64,000 nt of DNA from Betaproteobacteria bacterium (GTDB lineage Bacteria; Pseudomonadota; Gammaproteobacteria; Burkholderiales; Usitatibacteraceae): contig JADKJU010000005.1 of assembly GCA_016720855.1 (NCBI GenBank), positions 434,001-498,000 on the forward strand. The letters run 5' to 3'. Under the pieces are notes generated by a model that saw only the letters and a list, made by a program, of their open reading frames with translations, had not been told where the DNA came from and ran no database searches. This document shows, one piece after another, positions 50,173-58,113 of this stretch. The position numbers were made by a program, and so were the translations under genes. Every line of letters starts with the position of its first letter. Position 1 is the first letter of the stretch.

Positions 50173-52245
50173 CTACATCAGGGTCTTCGCAAACCAGGTG
50201 TAGATGAAAGCCCAGGTATAGGCGGTCTGCGCGGGCGTCGTGCCGGAGCCGTGGCCGCCCTCGGTGTACTCGAAGTAGGTGGTGTCGTAGCCGAACTGCT
50301 GCATGCGCGCGGCCATCTTGCGCGCGTGGCCGGGATGCACGCGATCGTCGCGCGTGGAGGTCAGAATGAGCATCTTCGGGTACACGCGCCCGCGCAGCAC
50401 GTTCTGGTAGGGCGAGTACTTCGAAATGAACGCCCAGTCCTCGGGCTTGTCGGGGTCGCCGTATTCCCCCATCCACGAGGCGCCCGCGAGGAGCTTGTGG
50501 TAGCGCTTCATGTCCATGAGCGGGACCGTCGCCACCACCGCACCGAAGAGTTCGGGGCGCTGGAGCATGGTGGCGCTCACGAGGAGGCCGCCCTGGCTGC
50601 CACCCAGGATGCCCAGCTTCGCGGGCGAGGTGACCTTGCGCCTGATGAGGTCCTCGGCGACTGCCGCATAGTCATCGTGCGTCTTCTGGCGCCCTTCGCG
50701 CCGCGCCACCTGGTTCCACGCCGGCCCGAATTCGCCGCCGCCGCGCAGATTGGAAAGAACCCACACGCCGCCCTTCGCGAGCCACCCGTTGCCGACGAAC
50801 GCGGAGTAGCTGGGCACCTGCGAAATCTCGAAGCCGCCGTAGCCGTAGAGGATCGTGGGGTTCTTCCCTTCCAGCTTCGCGTCCTTCCTCATCACCTGGA
50901 AGTACGGGATCTTCGTGCCGTCCTTGGACGTGGCCTCGTGCTGCGTGACTTCGAGGCCCGTGGCGTCGAAGAATTCCGGAAGGCCCTTCAGTTTCTCGCG
51001 GCTGTCCGTCCCGCCCTTCGCGAAATGCAGCGTCGTGGGGGTCGTGAACCCGGTCACGAAGAGGAAATAGTCGTCCGACTCGCGGCGATCCCAGGCCGTG
51101 GCGCCCAGCGTGACGAGCTTCGGCGCATCGACATCGCGCCGCGCCCACTTGCCATCGGGGCCGCGCCGCAGCTCGACCAGGCGGCTCGCGACGTTGTCCA
51201 GGAGGTTCAGGAGCACGATCGACTTCATCGTCACGAAGGACGCGAGCGAGACGCGCGGCCCGGGCGTGAAAAGCACGTCGAAGTCGGTGCCGCTGTCGAG
51301 GAACTTCTCGAAATCCATGGCCAGGAGCTGGCCCGCCACGTAGACGTTGCCGGCGAGCTTCCAGTCCTCGCGCAGGCGGACGAAGAGCATGCCGCCGCTC
51401 ACGGAGGCATCGACCGTGTCGGGAAGCTCCAGCTTCACGAGCTTTCCGTCTCGCACCACGAACGCTTCGCTGCGTCGCGTGGAGATCGCGCGCGTCATCA
51501 TCTCGACGCGGGAGCCCTTCTCGTGGGTAACCGTGGGCCAGGCGCCGATGTCCTCATCGGAAACCTGGAAGATCACGGGTGCGTCCGCGAGCGCCTGGCC
51601 GCGCGCCACGCGCTTCACCCCTCGCGGATAGCCCGAACGCGTCATGGTCCCGGGGCCGAAATCGCGCGCGGCGTAAATCGTGTCCGCATCGATCCAGGCC
51701 ACGCCGCCCTTGGACTGGGGCAGCCTGAACCCGCCCTCGACGAAGGCCTTCTTCACCAGGTCGAATTCGCGCACTTCCACCGCATCGCTGCCGCCGCGCG
51801 AAATCGACACGAGGCAGCGCTCGTACTTCGGGTACAGGCACGCGGCGCCCTTCCAGGCCCATTGCTCCTTGTCTGCCGCGGAGAGCGTGTCGAGGTCCAG
51901 CACCGCCTCCCACGCTGGTGTTGCCTTCCGGTATTCCTCGAGCGTCGTGCGCCGCCACAGGCCGCGCGGGTTGGCTTCGTCCTGCCAGAAGTTATAGACG
52001 TAGGGGCCCAGCTTCGAGATGGCCGGGATGCGGTCGCGCGACTGGGCGATCTCGGTGAACCTGTTGCGCAGCACGGCGAAGCCGGGCTCCTTCTCGATCG
52101 CGGGCCGGCTCTTTGCGTTCTGGTCTTTCACCCAGGCCATGGCCTTTTCGCCCGTGATCTCCTCGAGCCACAGGTAGGGGTCTTCCGGCTCGGCGAAGGC
52201 GGGGGCGGCGAAGGTCATGGCAAGGACGAGGAGGATTCGCTTCAT
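50173..52245 (-). CDS. Secreted prolyl oligopeptidase family protease (S9A)
   Basis: 690 aa from ATG 52245 (MKRILLVLAMTFAAPAFAEP: signal peptide, cleaved near residue 18). N-terminal LEEITGEKAMAWVKDQN is the usual S9A opening and is followed by a seven-bladed propeller. The hydrolase part has ILYGYGGFEISQ, the nucleophile elbow GGSQGGLLV, Asp in STRDDRVHPGH and His in EGGHGSGT. It should cleave proline-containing peptides in the periplasm. It stands alone with its own upstream palindrome. Confidence 0.93.
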   Translation of the reverse strand: MKRILLVLAMTFAAPAFAEPEDPYLWLEEITGEKAMAWVKDQNAKSRPAIEKEPGFAVLRNRFTEIAQSRDRIPAISKLGPYVYNFWQDEANPRGLWRRTTLEEYRKATPAWEAVLDLDTLSAADKEQWAWKGAACLYPKYERCLVSISRGGSDAVEVREFDLVKKAFVEGGFRLPQSKGGVAWIDADTIYAARDFGPGTMTRSGYPRGVKRVARGQALADAPVIFQVSDEDIGAWPTVTHEKGSRVEMMTRAISTRRSEAFVVRDGKLVKLELPDTVDASVSGGMLFVRLREDWKLAGNVYVAGQLLAMDFEKFLDSGTDFDVLFTPGPRVSLASFVTMKSIVLLNLLDNVASRLVELRRGPDGKWARRDVDAPKLVTLGATAWDRRESDDYFLFVTGFTTPTTLHFAKGGTDSREKLKGLPEFFDATGLEVTQHEATSKDGTKIPYFQVMRKDAKLEGKNPTILYGYGGFEISQVPSYSAFVGNGWLAKGGVWVLSNLRGGGEFGPAWNQVARREGRQKTHDDYAAVAEDLIRRKVTSPAKLGILGGSQGGLLVSATMLQRPELFGAVVATVPLMDMKRYHKLLAGASWMGEYGDPDKPEDWAFISKYSPYQNVLRGRVYPKMLILTSTRDDRVHPGHARKMAARMQQFGYDTTYFEYTEGGHGSGTTPAQTAYTWAFIYTWFAKTLM

Positions 52246-52268
52246 GGGCGTGGGGCTCCGGAAAATGC

Positions 52269-52327
52269 GAATCAAAAAAAGGACAGACCCCTTTTCCGAA
52301 AAAGGGGGCTGTCCCCGTTTTTGATTC
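52269..52327. repeat. Long imperfect palindrome (REP-like)
   Basis: Outer arms GAATCAAAAA / TTTTTGATTC, inner arms GGACAG-ACCCC-TTTT / AAAAAGGGGG-CTGTCC around CCG. It begins upstream of the oligopeptidase start and touches the lysC stop codon, so it can act as the lysC terminator. Sequence style (GGACAGACCCC) is that of dispersed intergenic palindromes in beta-proteobacteria. Confidence 0.8.
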
Positions 52328-53585
52328 AGGACTTCATGCGCTCTTCGGTGGCGGGCTTTTCGAGCTCGAAGGCGCGGTGCAGAACGCGCACGGCGAGCTC
52401 CATGTACTTCTCGTCCACGACCACGGAGGTCTTGATCTCGGAGGTCGAGATCATCTGGATGTTGATGCGCTCCTCCGACAGCGTACGGAACATCTTCGAG
52501 GCGATGCCTGCGTGCGTTCGCATGCCGATTCCCACGAGCGAGACCTTGGCGATCCTGTCGTCGCCCACGATCGAGCGCGCGCCGATGGCGGGCTTCACCG
52601 TCTTCTCGAGGAGGTCCATCGCGCGCTTGAACTCGCTCCGATGCACGGTGAACGAGAAGTCCGTCAGCCCCTCGATCGAGGCGTTCTGGATGATCATGTC
52701 CACGTCGATGTTCGCGTCCGCCACCGGCCCGAGAATCGCGTAGGCGATGCCGGGGCGGTCGGGCACGCCCACGATCGTGATCTTCGCCTCGTCCCGGTTG
52801 AAGGCGATGCCGCTGATGATGGCCTGTTCCATGTTCTGGTCTTCCTCGAAGGTGATGAGCGTGCCCATGTCGGCCGAGTTCACGTCGGTGAACGACGACA
52901 GCACCCGCAACTTCACTTTGTACTTGCCGGCGAATTCCACGGCGCGGATCTGCAGGACCTTCGACCCCAGCGAGGCGAGCTCGAGCATCTCCTCGAAGGT
53001 GATCGTGTCCAGGCGCCGCGCCTCGGGCACCACGCGCGGGTCGGTCGTGTAGACGCCGTCCACGTCAGTGTAGATCTGGCACTCGCCGGCCTTGAGCGCC
53101 GCTGCGATCGCGACCCCCGTGGTGTCCGAGCCGCCGCGGCCGAGCGTCGTGATATTGCCCCTGTCGTCGATGCCCTGGAAGCCCGCCACGACGACCACGC
53201 TGCCCTCGGCGAGGTCATTGCGGATGTTCTCCTCGTCGATCGAGAGGATGCGCGCCTTGGAATAGGCGTCGTCCGTGAGGATGCGCACCTGGAAGCCGGT
53301 GTAGCTCTTCGCCTTGACGCCCATCCGGTGCAGGGCGATGGCGAGGAGCCCGATCGAGACCTGCTCGCCCGTCGAGGCGATGACGTCGATCTCGCGGGGA
53401 TCTGGCTCGGGGTTCAGCTCCTTCGCCAGGGCGAGGAGACGGTTCGTTTCGCCGGACATGGCCGAGACCACGACGACGACCTGGTGGCCATCCTTCACGA
53501 ACCGCTCGACCCGGCGCGCGACCTCGCGGATGCGCTCGGGGCTGCCCATGGAGGTGCCGCCGTATTTCTGGACGATGAGGGACAC
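52326..53585 (-). CDS. lysC: Aspartate kinase
   Basis: 419 aa from a GTG at 53585 (SLIVQKYGGTSMGSPERIRE); upstream in-frame codons are not needed. Kinase domain: KYGGTS, VVVVSAMSGETNRLLALAKE, TLGRGGSDTTGVAIAAALKA, DVDGVYTTDPRVVPEARRLD. Two C-terminal ACT domains (ITIVGVPDRPGIAYAILGPV and KVSLVGIGMRTHAGIASKMF) should bind lysine and threonine for feedback control. First step of lysine, threonine, methionine and diaminopimelate synthesis. Confidence 0.96.
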   Translation of the reverse strand: MSLIVQKYGGTSMGSPERIREVARRVERFVKDGHQVVVVVSAMSGETNRLLALAKELNPEPDPREIDVIASTGEQVSIGLLAIALHRMGVKAKSYTGFQVRILTDDAYSKARILSIDEENIRNDLAEGSVVVVAGFQGIDDRGNITTLGRGGSDTTGVAIAAALKAGECQIYTDVDGVYTTDPRVVPEARRLDTITFEEMLELASLGSKVLQIRAVEFAGKYKVKLRVLSSFTDVNSADMGTLITFEEDQNMEQAIISGIAFNRDEAKITIVGVPDRPGIAYAILGPVADANIDVDMIIQNASIEGLTDFSFTVHRSEFKRAMDLLEKTVKPAIGARSIVGDDRIAKVSLVGIGMRTHAGIASKMFRTLSEERINIQMISTSEIKTSVVVDEKYMELAVRVLHRAFELEKPATEERMKS

Positions 53586-53718
53586 GGGGATCTGCTTCTG
53601 GCGATTGATGCGGGAGCGCCATTTTACCCCGGCCGAGCGGGGAATGGTGCGCCGCACAATCCGCCGATCCGGCGGTGTCAGGCACCATGCCAGCGGCACC
53701 ACGCCAGCGTGGAGCGGA

Positions 53719-54720
53719 CTAGCGGGTATCGGTCGCGAGGACGCGCAAGTCCTCCGCGAAGACGCTCTTGGCCCGCGTCTCGCGCAGCTTGCCGAGAAAG
53801 GCCACCTTGATGGCGTCGTTGCCGGGCCAGACAGTCTCCAGCCAGTTCATCCCGGCGGCCGCGTACCCGGTGTACGCATAGCGGTTCATCTCCGCAGCCA
53901 CGGCGGTGAGAACGCCCGTTTCGACATAGTCGTCCCACTTGATCTTGTCGGCCGAGCGCGCGCCCTTGATCTCGCGCAGCTTGGCCTGGATGTCCGTGGT
54001 GCGCGCCTTGCGGCTGGCGCCCGCGAACTCCCCGCACCTCTCCTTGAGCCAGGGGTTGGCCGTGGCCGCGGGCTGCGCGCAGACGGGCGGCGGCATGCCA
54101 GGCAGGCGCGTTCGCATCAGGTCCTGCGCGAACTGGAACCGCCCCTTGGGACTCACCTCCAGGACGACGACGGGGAAGTACGAACTGGAATACGGCGCGA
54201 ACACGTTGGCCGAGGAGTCGTCGGCGGAAATCATCACGGGCGCCTTGCGCCCGGGCAGTTCGATGAAATCGGTGCCGCCCACGTTCCGGGCCGGATACAC
54301 CGCAAGGCGCTTCACCTGCGGCTTGAGCCGGTACACGTAATGCGTGGTGCAGCAGTGCGCGCCTCCGGAGTAGCCGGAGAAATGCAGTAGCGGCTGGCCG
54401 CTGCCGTCCAGGTCGCGGCCGAGTGAGTGCAACGTGAATCTCTGCGTGGGCTCCACCAGTTCCTTCGCGTTCGATTGCCAGGCGAGCTTGCCCTTCGCGA
54501 AGACCACGACACGTTCCTGCGCCTCGACGGGATCCTTCGCCCCCTTCACCTTGGCGACGATGGCCTCGTACTCCTGGAACTCCTTGCTCGCCGCGGATTC
54601 GAGGCCCTGGGACTCGAGCCAGGCCTTGCTGTCGGGCGCGGTGGCGGGGGCGGCGGGAGGCGCGGCGACGACGGACAGGCCGGTGATGCAGGCGGCGAGG
54701 GCAGTCAGGACGCGGCGCAT
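53719..54720 (-). CDS. Secreted protein of unknown function
   Basis: 333 aa from ATG 54720 with a signal peptide (MRRVLTALAACITGLSVVAA). Contains a short motif SGYSGGAHCCTTHYVYRLKP and an FxPYSSSYFPVVVLEVSPKG segment, typical of uncharacterised periplasmic proteins that resemble a VCBS/integrin-like strand repeat. Four cysteines are present. No enzyme motif is clear. It is flanked by lysC and a serine tRNA and appears to be a single-gene unit. Confidence 0.75.
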   Translation of the reverse strand: MRRVLTALAACITGLSVVAAPPAAPATAPDSKAWLESQGLESAASKEFQEYEAIVAKVKGAKDPVEAQERVVVFAKGKLAWQSNAKELVEPTQRFTLHSLGRDLDGSGQPLLHFSGYSGGAHCCTTHYVYRLKPQVKRLAVYPARNVGGTDFIELPGRKAPVMISADDSSANVFAPYSSSYFPVVVLEVSPKGRFQFAQDLMRTRLPGMPPPVCAQPAATANPWLKERCGEFAGASRKARTTDIQAKLREIKGARSADKIKWDDYVETGVLTAVAAEMNRYAYTGYAAAGMNWLETVWPGNDAIKVAFLGKLRETRAKSVFAEDLRVLATDTR

Positions 54721-54740
54721 GAGAATTTCTCCAGGGATGG

Positions 54741-54830
54741 TGGCGGAGGGTGTGAGATTCGAACTCACGAACAGGTTACCCTGTTGCCGGTTTTCAAGAC
54801 CGGTGCCTTAAACCGCTCGGCCAACCCTCC
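54741..54830 (-). tRNA. tRNA-Ser (anticodon TGA)
   Basis: Minus strand from 54830: acceptor GGAGGGT pairs with ACCCTCC before GCCA; anticodon stem-loop CCGGTCTTGAAAACCGG with anticodon TGA; long serine-type variable arm; T-arm GAGTTCGAATCTC; encoded CCA at 54743-54741. Confidence 0.96.
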
Positions 54831-54934
54831 GAATTCGGAAATGAATTTTACCTTGAACGGCTCGATTGACCGGGATCAACTGCGGAACGTTGACAGGGGC
54901 AAGCGCTCCGCAGAAACCTATCGGTTAGGATATA

Positions 54935-55204
54935 ATGCCCACGTTGTTCCTCGTCGGACCCTACCGCGTGATGGTATTTATCAACGACCACGGCCCGGCG
55001 CACGTGCACGCGATCGGCGCCAACGGCCATGCCAGGTTCCGGTTGGGGTCGGTTCCCGAAAACGTGATGTTGATGGAAACCCGCGGCATCCCCGTTGCCA
55101 GTCTTAGACGAATCGCGGTGGCTATCATGGACCGTCACAACGAGTGCCGGAAGAACCGGGAAAAGCACCATGGCAAGCAAAGCACAAATCGCCAAGGCCG
55201 TTGA
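54935..55204 (+). CDS. DUF4160 domain protein
   Basis: 89 aa. MPTLFLVGPYRVMVFINDHG, then PAHVHAIGANGHARFRLGS, is the DUF4160 pattern (GPYR...HVHA). The family regularly precedes a DUF2442 gene and the pair behaves like a small toxin-antitoxin or regulatory unit. The start codon overlaps a TATAAT (54931-54936), so either transcription starts elsewhere or the mRNA is nearly leaderless. It overlaps the next gene by 35 bp. Confidence 0.85.
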   Translation: MPTLFLVGPYRVMVFINDHGPAHVHAIGANGHARFRLGSVPENVMLMETRGIPVASLRRIAVAIMDRHNECRKNREKHHGKQSTNRQGR

Positions 55205-55664
55205 CGCTCGCCTCGCAGCGGCGGTTGCCGCCGGCGCGGAGCGCCGCAAGCGAGGAGACCTCGCCGTGTCGGTACGCTATGAGCCGCGACGGAAGCGACT
55301 CCACATCGAGCTTGCCTCGGGAGTTGCCGTGGATGTACCCGTCATCGCGGTGGAGGGATTGGCCGCCGCCAAGCCGATCGTGATCAGGAGGGTCGAGATT
55401 GTCGGCAAGGGCCATGGACTGTACTGGCCGAGCCTCGACCTCGACATCAGCGTGCCGGACCTCGTCGCGGGTTGTCTTGGCACGAAGACATGGATGACGG
55501 CGCTCGCGCGACAAGCCGGTCACGCGACGTCGCCCGCCAAGTCCGCCTCATCCCGGGCAAACGGCAGAAAGGGCGGGCGTCCACGAAAGGTCGAAGTCGC
55601 CCGCATGTCGGCAGCCGTGAAGCAAATCACCCAGCCAACGTCACGCAGCGATAACCCATTGTAG
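55170..55664 (+). CDS. DUF2442 domain protein
   Basis: 164 aa. The DUF2442 core is at about 30-100: LAVSVRYEPRRKRLHIELAS, VEGLAAAKPIVIRRVEIVGK, GLYWPSLDLDISVPDLVAGC. The basic C-terminus contains an AT-hook-like GRKGGRPRKVE. The start is ATG 55170 inside the DUF4160 gene, so translation is coupled. DUF2442 proteins are predicted DNA-binding antitoxin-like partners. Confidence 0.85.
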   Translation: MASKAQIAKAVDARLAAAVAAGAERRKRGDLAVSVRYEPRRKRLHIELASGVAVDVPVIAVEGLAAAKPIVIRRVEIVGKGHGLYWPSLDLDISVPDLVAGCLGTKTWMTALARQAGHATSPAKSASSRANGRKGGRPRKVEVARMSAAVKQITQPTSRSDNPL

Positions 55665-55816
55665 ATACAGGCATTTTTTCGGCCAAGCCCATTCCCCGCC
55701 TTGCGCAGGGCCATTGCGCAAGACAATGCCTGTACTCTTGAAACTTCCGCTGCCAATCCCTACTCTAACCCTTGGTCAATCGTGACCGGCACTCATAACC
55801 GACTGGAGCCTGACTT

Positions 55817-56512
55817 ATGCAAGAAGCCCCGATGATCACGCCCGCCTCGCCGACGCAGACGATTGCGCAGGCGCAGAACCGGGTCCTGCGCAACACCTAC
55901 GCCCTGCTGGCCCTTTCGATGGTGCCGACGGTGCTGGGCGCGTGGATCGGCGTGCAGATGAATTTCTCGTTCTTTCAGGCGAGTCCGGGCATCGGATTCA
56001 TCGCCTTCATGGCGATCGCCTTCGGCTTCATTTTCGGCATCGAGAAAACGAAGAACAGCGGCTGGGGCGTGGCGCTTCTCCTGGGCTTCACGTTCTTCAT
56101 GGGCCTCATGCTCTCGCGCATGCTGGGCGTGGTGCTGGGGCTCCGGAACGGCGCCAGCCTCATCGGCCTCGCTGGCGGCGGCACGGCGGTGATCTTCGCG
56201 ATCATGTCGTCGGTCGCCTCGACCACGAAGCGCGACCTGTCCGGGATGGGCAAGTTCCTGTTCATCGGCGTGGTGCTGCTGCTGGTGGCGGCGTTCGCCA
56301 ACATCTTCCTGCAGCTGCCGGCGCTGATGATCGCGATCTCGGTCATCGCGGTGGGCATCTTCTCCGCCTTCCTGCTCTATGACCTTAACCGCATCATCAC
56401 GGGCGGGGAAACGAACTACATCTCGGCCACGCTCGCGGTGTACCTGAACCTCTACAACATTTTCGTGAACCTTCTCGCGCTGCTCGGCATCTTCGGCGGC
56501 AATCGCGACTGA
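55817..56512 (+). CDS. Bax inhibitor-1 family membrane protein (YccA/YbhL-like)
   Basis: 231 aa with seven hydrophobic segments (for example YALLALSMVPTVLGAWIGVQ, FLFIGVVLLLVAAFANIFLQ). Bax1-I signatures: RNTYALLALSM at the start and YDLNRIITGGETNYI with C-terminal LNLYNIFVNLLALLGIFGG. Bacterial relatives include E. coli YccA, a modulator of FtsH, and a pH-sensitive calcium leak channel. No operon partner. Confidence 0.92.
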   Translation: MQEAPMITPASPTQTIAQAQNRVLRNTYALLALSMVPTVLGAWIGVQMNFSFFQASPGIGFIAFMAIAFGFIFGIEKTKNSGWGVALLLGFTFFMGLMLSRMLGVVLGLRNGASLIGLAGGGTAVIFAIMSSVASTTKRDLSGMGKFLFIGVVLLLVAAFANIFLQLPALMIAISVIAVGIFSAFLLYDLNRIITGGETNYISATLAVYLNLYNIFVNLLALLGIFGGNRD

Positions 56513-56601
56513 CGGGTCTCTGGATTCGCTTCAGGGGGCGGCTTCGGCCGCCCCTTGTCGTTTTGGAACCGATGTGCAGAAAGGGAGGGAGAAACCTCGC
56601 G

Positions 56602-56762
56602 ACACGGATGAACACGGATAAAAGCGGATCGACGTGATGACGTCGAGAACGGTCACTCGTCTCGACGAGGGGCCATGACTATCCCTTGCCAATATCCGTA
56701 TTCATCCGTATTCATCCGTATTCATCCGTATTCATCCGTATTCATCCGTGTTCATCCGTGTC
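56602..56762. repeat. ATTCATCCGT tandem array with an inverted copy
   Basis: From 56693 to 56760 the 10-bp unit ATTCATCCGT is repeated about six to seven times, the last copies as GTTCATCCGT. At 56602-56620 the inverse sequence GACACGGATGAACACGGAT exactly complements 56744-56762. The end of the array overlaps the last codons of rlmD, so repeat length can change that C-terminus. Confidence 0.85.
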
Positions 56763-58113
56763 CCTGCCTTTGGGTGGCGTCACTCCCCACTCTGTCGAAC
56801 ACCGCGATGCTCTCCACATGCCCCGTGTGCGGGAACATGTTGACCACTCCCGCCGCCAGCAACCGGTATCCCTTCACGTTCACCAGCACCCCCGAATCCC
56901 GGGCCAGCGTCGACGGGCTGCAGGAAACGTAGACGATGCGGGTCGGGGCGCCCGCATCGGGCAGCGCCTTGCAGATCTCCATCGCGCCATCGCGCGGCGG
57001 GTCGATGAGCAGCCTGTCGACCGGCCCCAGGCGCTGCAGCGCGCCCGGCGCATCCGTGTAGAGGTCGTAGGTGAGGAAGCTCGCGAGCGCCTCCAGACCA
57101 TTGGCCCGCGCGTTTTCCTCGCCGCGCGCCGTGAGCGTCGCCGCGCCTTCCATGCCCACGACCTTCGCACCGCGTGAGGCGATCGCCAGCGTGAAATTGC
57201 CGAGTCCGCAAAACAGGTCTCCCACGCGCTCCCCCGGCTGCGGGTCGAGGAGGTCGATCGCGCGTTTCACCAGTGCCCGGTTCACGGCGGTGTTCACCTG
57301 CGTGAATTCCGTCGGGCGGAAGCCGATCGAGAGCCCGAATTCCGGCAACCGGTAATCGAGCGCCGGGGAATCCGCGGGGTAGAACGGGTGTGCGGTCTCC
57401 GGTCCCTTGGGCTGGAACCACCACTGGATTGCGTGGCGGTCGGCGAACGCCCGAAGCTTCGCGCAGTCCTCCTCGCCCACAGGATCCAGGTGACGAAGCA
57501 CGAGAATGGTGACCGATTCGCCCACCGCCAGCTCGATCTGCGGCAGGCGTTCGCGAAGCGCCATGGTCGTGAACATCTCGCGCAGCGGCACGATCAGGTT
57601 CGAGACCGCCGGCGGCAGCACCTCGCAGGAGCGCACGTCGGCCACGAAGCTCGACTTGCGCTCGTGGAAGCCCACCAGCACGCCGCCCTTCTTGGCGACG
57701 AAATGCACGGAAAGGCGCGCGCGGTGGCGGTAGCCCCACGAGGGGCCCTGGATCGGGGGAAGCACCGATTCGGGCGTCACCTTGCCGATGCGCGCGAGGT
57801 TGTCCTCGAGCACGCGCTGCTTGGCGGCCACCTGCGCCGCCGGCTCCACGTGCTGCATCGCGCAGCCGCCGCAGGTGCCGAAGTATTCGCAGCGCGCCCG
57901 CACGCGCTGGCTCGATTCGACCAGCACCTCGGTCACGGTGGCCAGGTCGAAGTTGCCGCGGCTGCGCCGCCTCGAGAAGGCCACGCGCTCGCCCGTGATG
58001 CCGCCTTCGATGAAGGTGACCTTGCCATCGACGTGAGCGACCCCGATGCCCTCGTGGTCGATCGACTCGATCGTGGCGACGCCCGTCGCGGCCTGGCGCG
58101 GGGCCTCAGTCAT
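56752..58113 (-). CDS. rlmD: 23S rRNA (uracil-5)-methyltransferase RlmD
   Basis: 453 aa. N-terminal TRAM domain (IESIDHEGIGVAHVDGKVTF), 4Fe-4S cysteines in CEYFGTCGGCAMQH and RSCEVLPP, AdoMet site DLFCGLGNFTLAIASRGAKV, NTAVNRALV, DPPRDGAMEI and the catalytic VYVSCSPSTLARD. It makes m5U1939 in 23S rRNA. The C-terminal tail DATQRQGHG is encoded by the flanking repeat array and is probably not structural. Confidence 0.94.
   Translation of the reverse strand: MTEAPRQAATGVATIESIDHEGIGVAHVDGKVTFIEGGITGERVAFSRRRSRGNFDLATVTEVLVESSQRVRARCEYFGTCGGCAMQHVEPAAQVAAKQRVLEDNLARIGKVTPESVLPPIQGPSWGYRHRARLSVHFVAKKGGVLVGFHERKSSFVADVRSCEVLPPAVSNLIVPLREMFTTMALRERLPQIELAVGESVTILVLRHLDPVGEEDCAKLRAFADRHAIQWWFQPKGPETAHPFYPADSPALDYRLPEFGLSIGFRPTEFTQVNTAVNRALVKRAIDLLDPQPGERVGDLFCGLGNFTLAIASRGAKVVGMEGAATLTARGEENARANGLEALASFLTYDLYTDAPGALQRLGPVDRLLIDPPRDGAMEICKALPDAGAPTRIVYVSCSPSTLARDSGVLVNVKGYRLLAAGVVNMFPHTGHVESIAVFDRVGSDATQRQGHG

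Noticed and set aside
50146..52743. 865-codon rightward frame opposite the prolyl oligopeptidase
   Set aside because: Antisense to a gene with complete catalytic motifs and a signal peptide; no domain seen in the antisense product.
56693..56760. CRISPR-like array
   Set aside because: Units are 10-bp direct tandem copies without spacers, so it is a simple tandem repeat.
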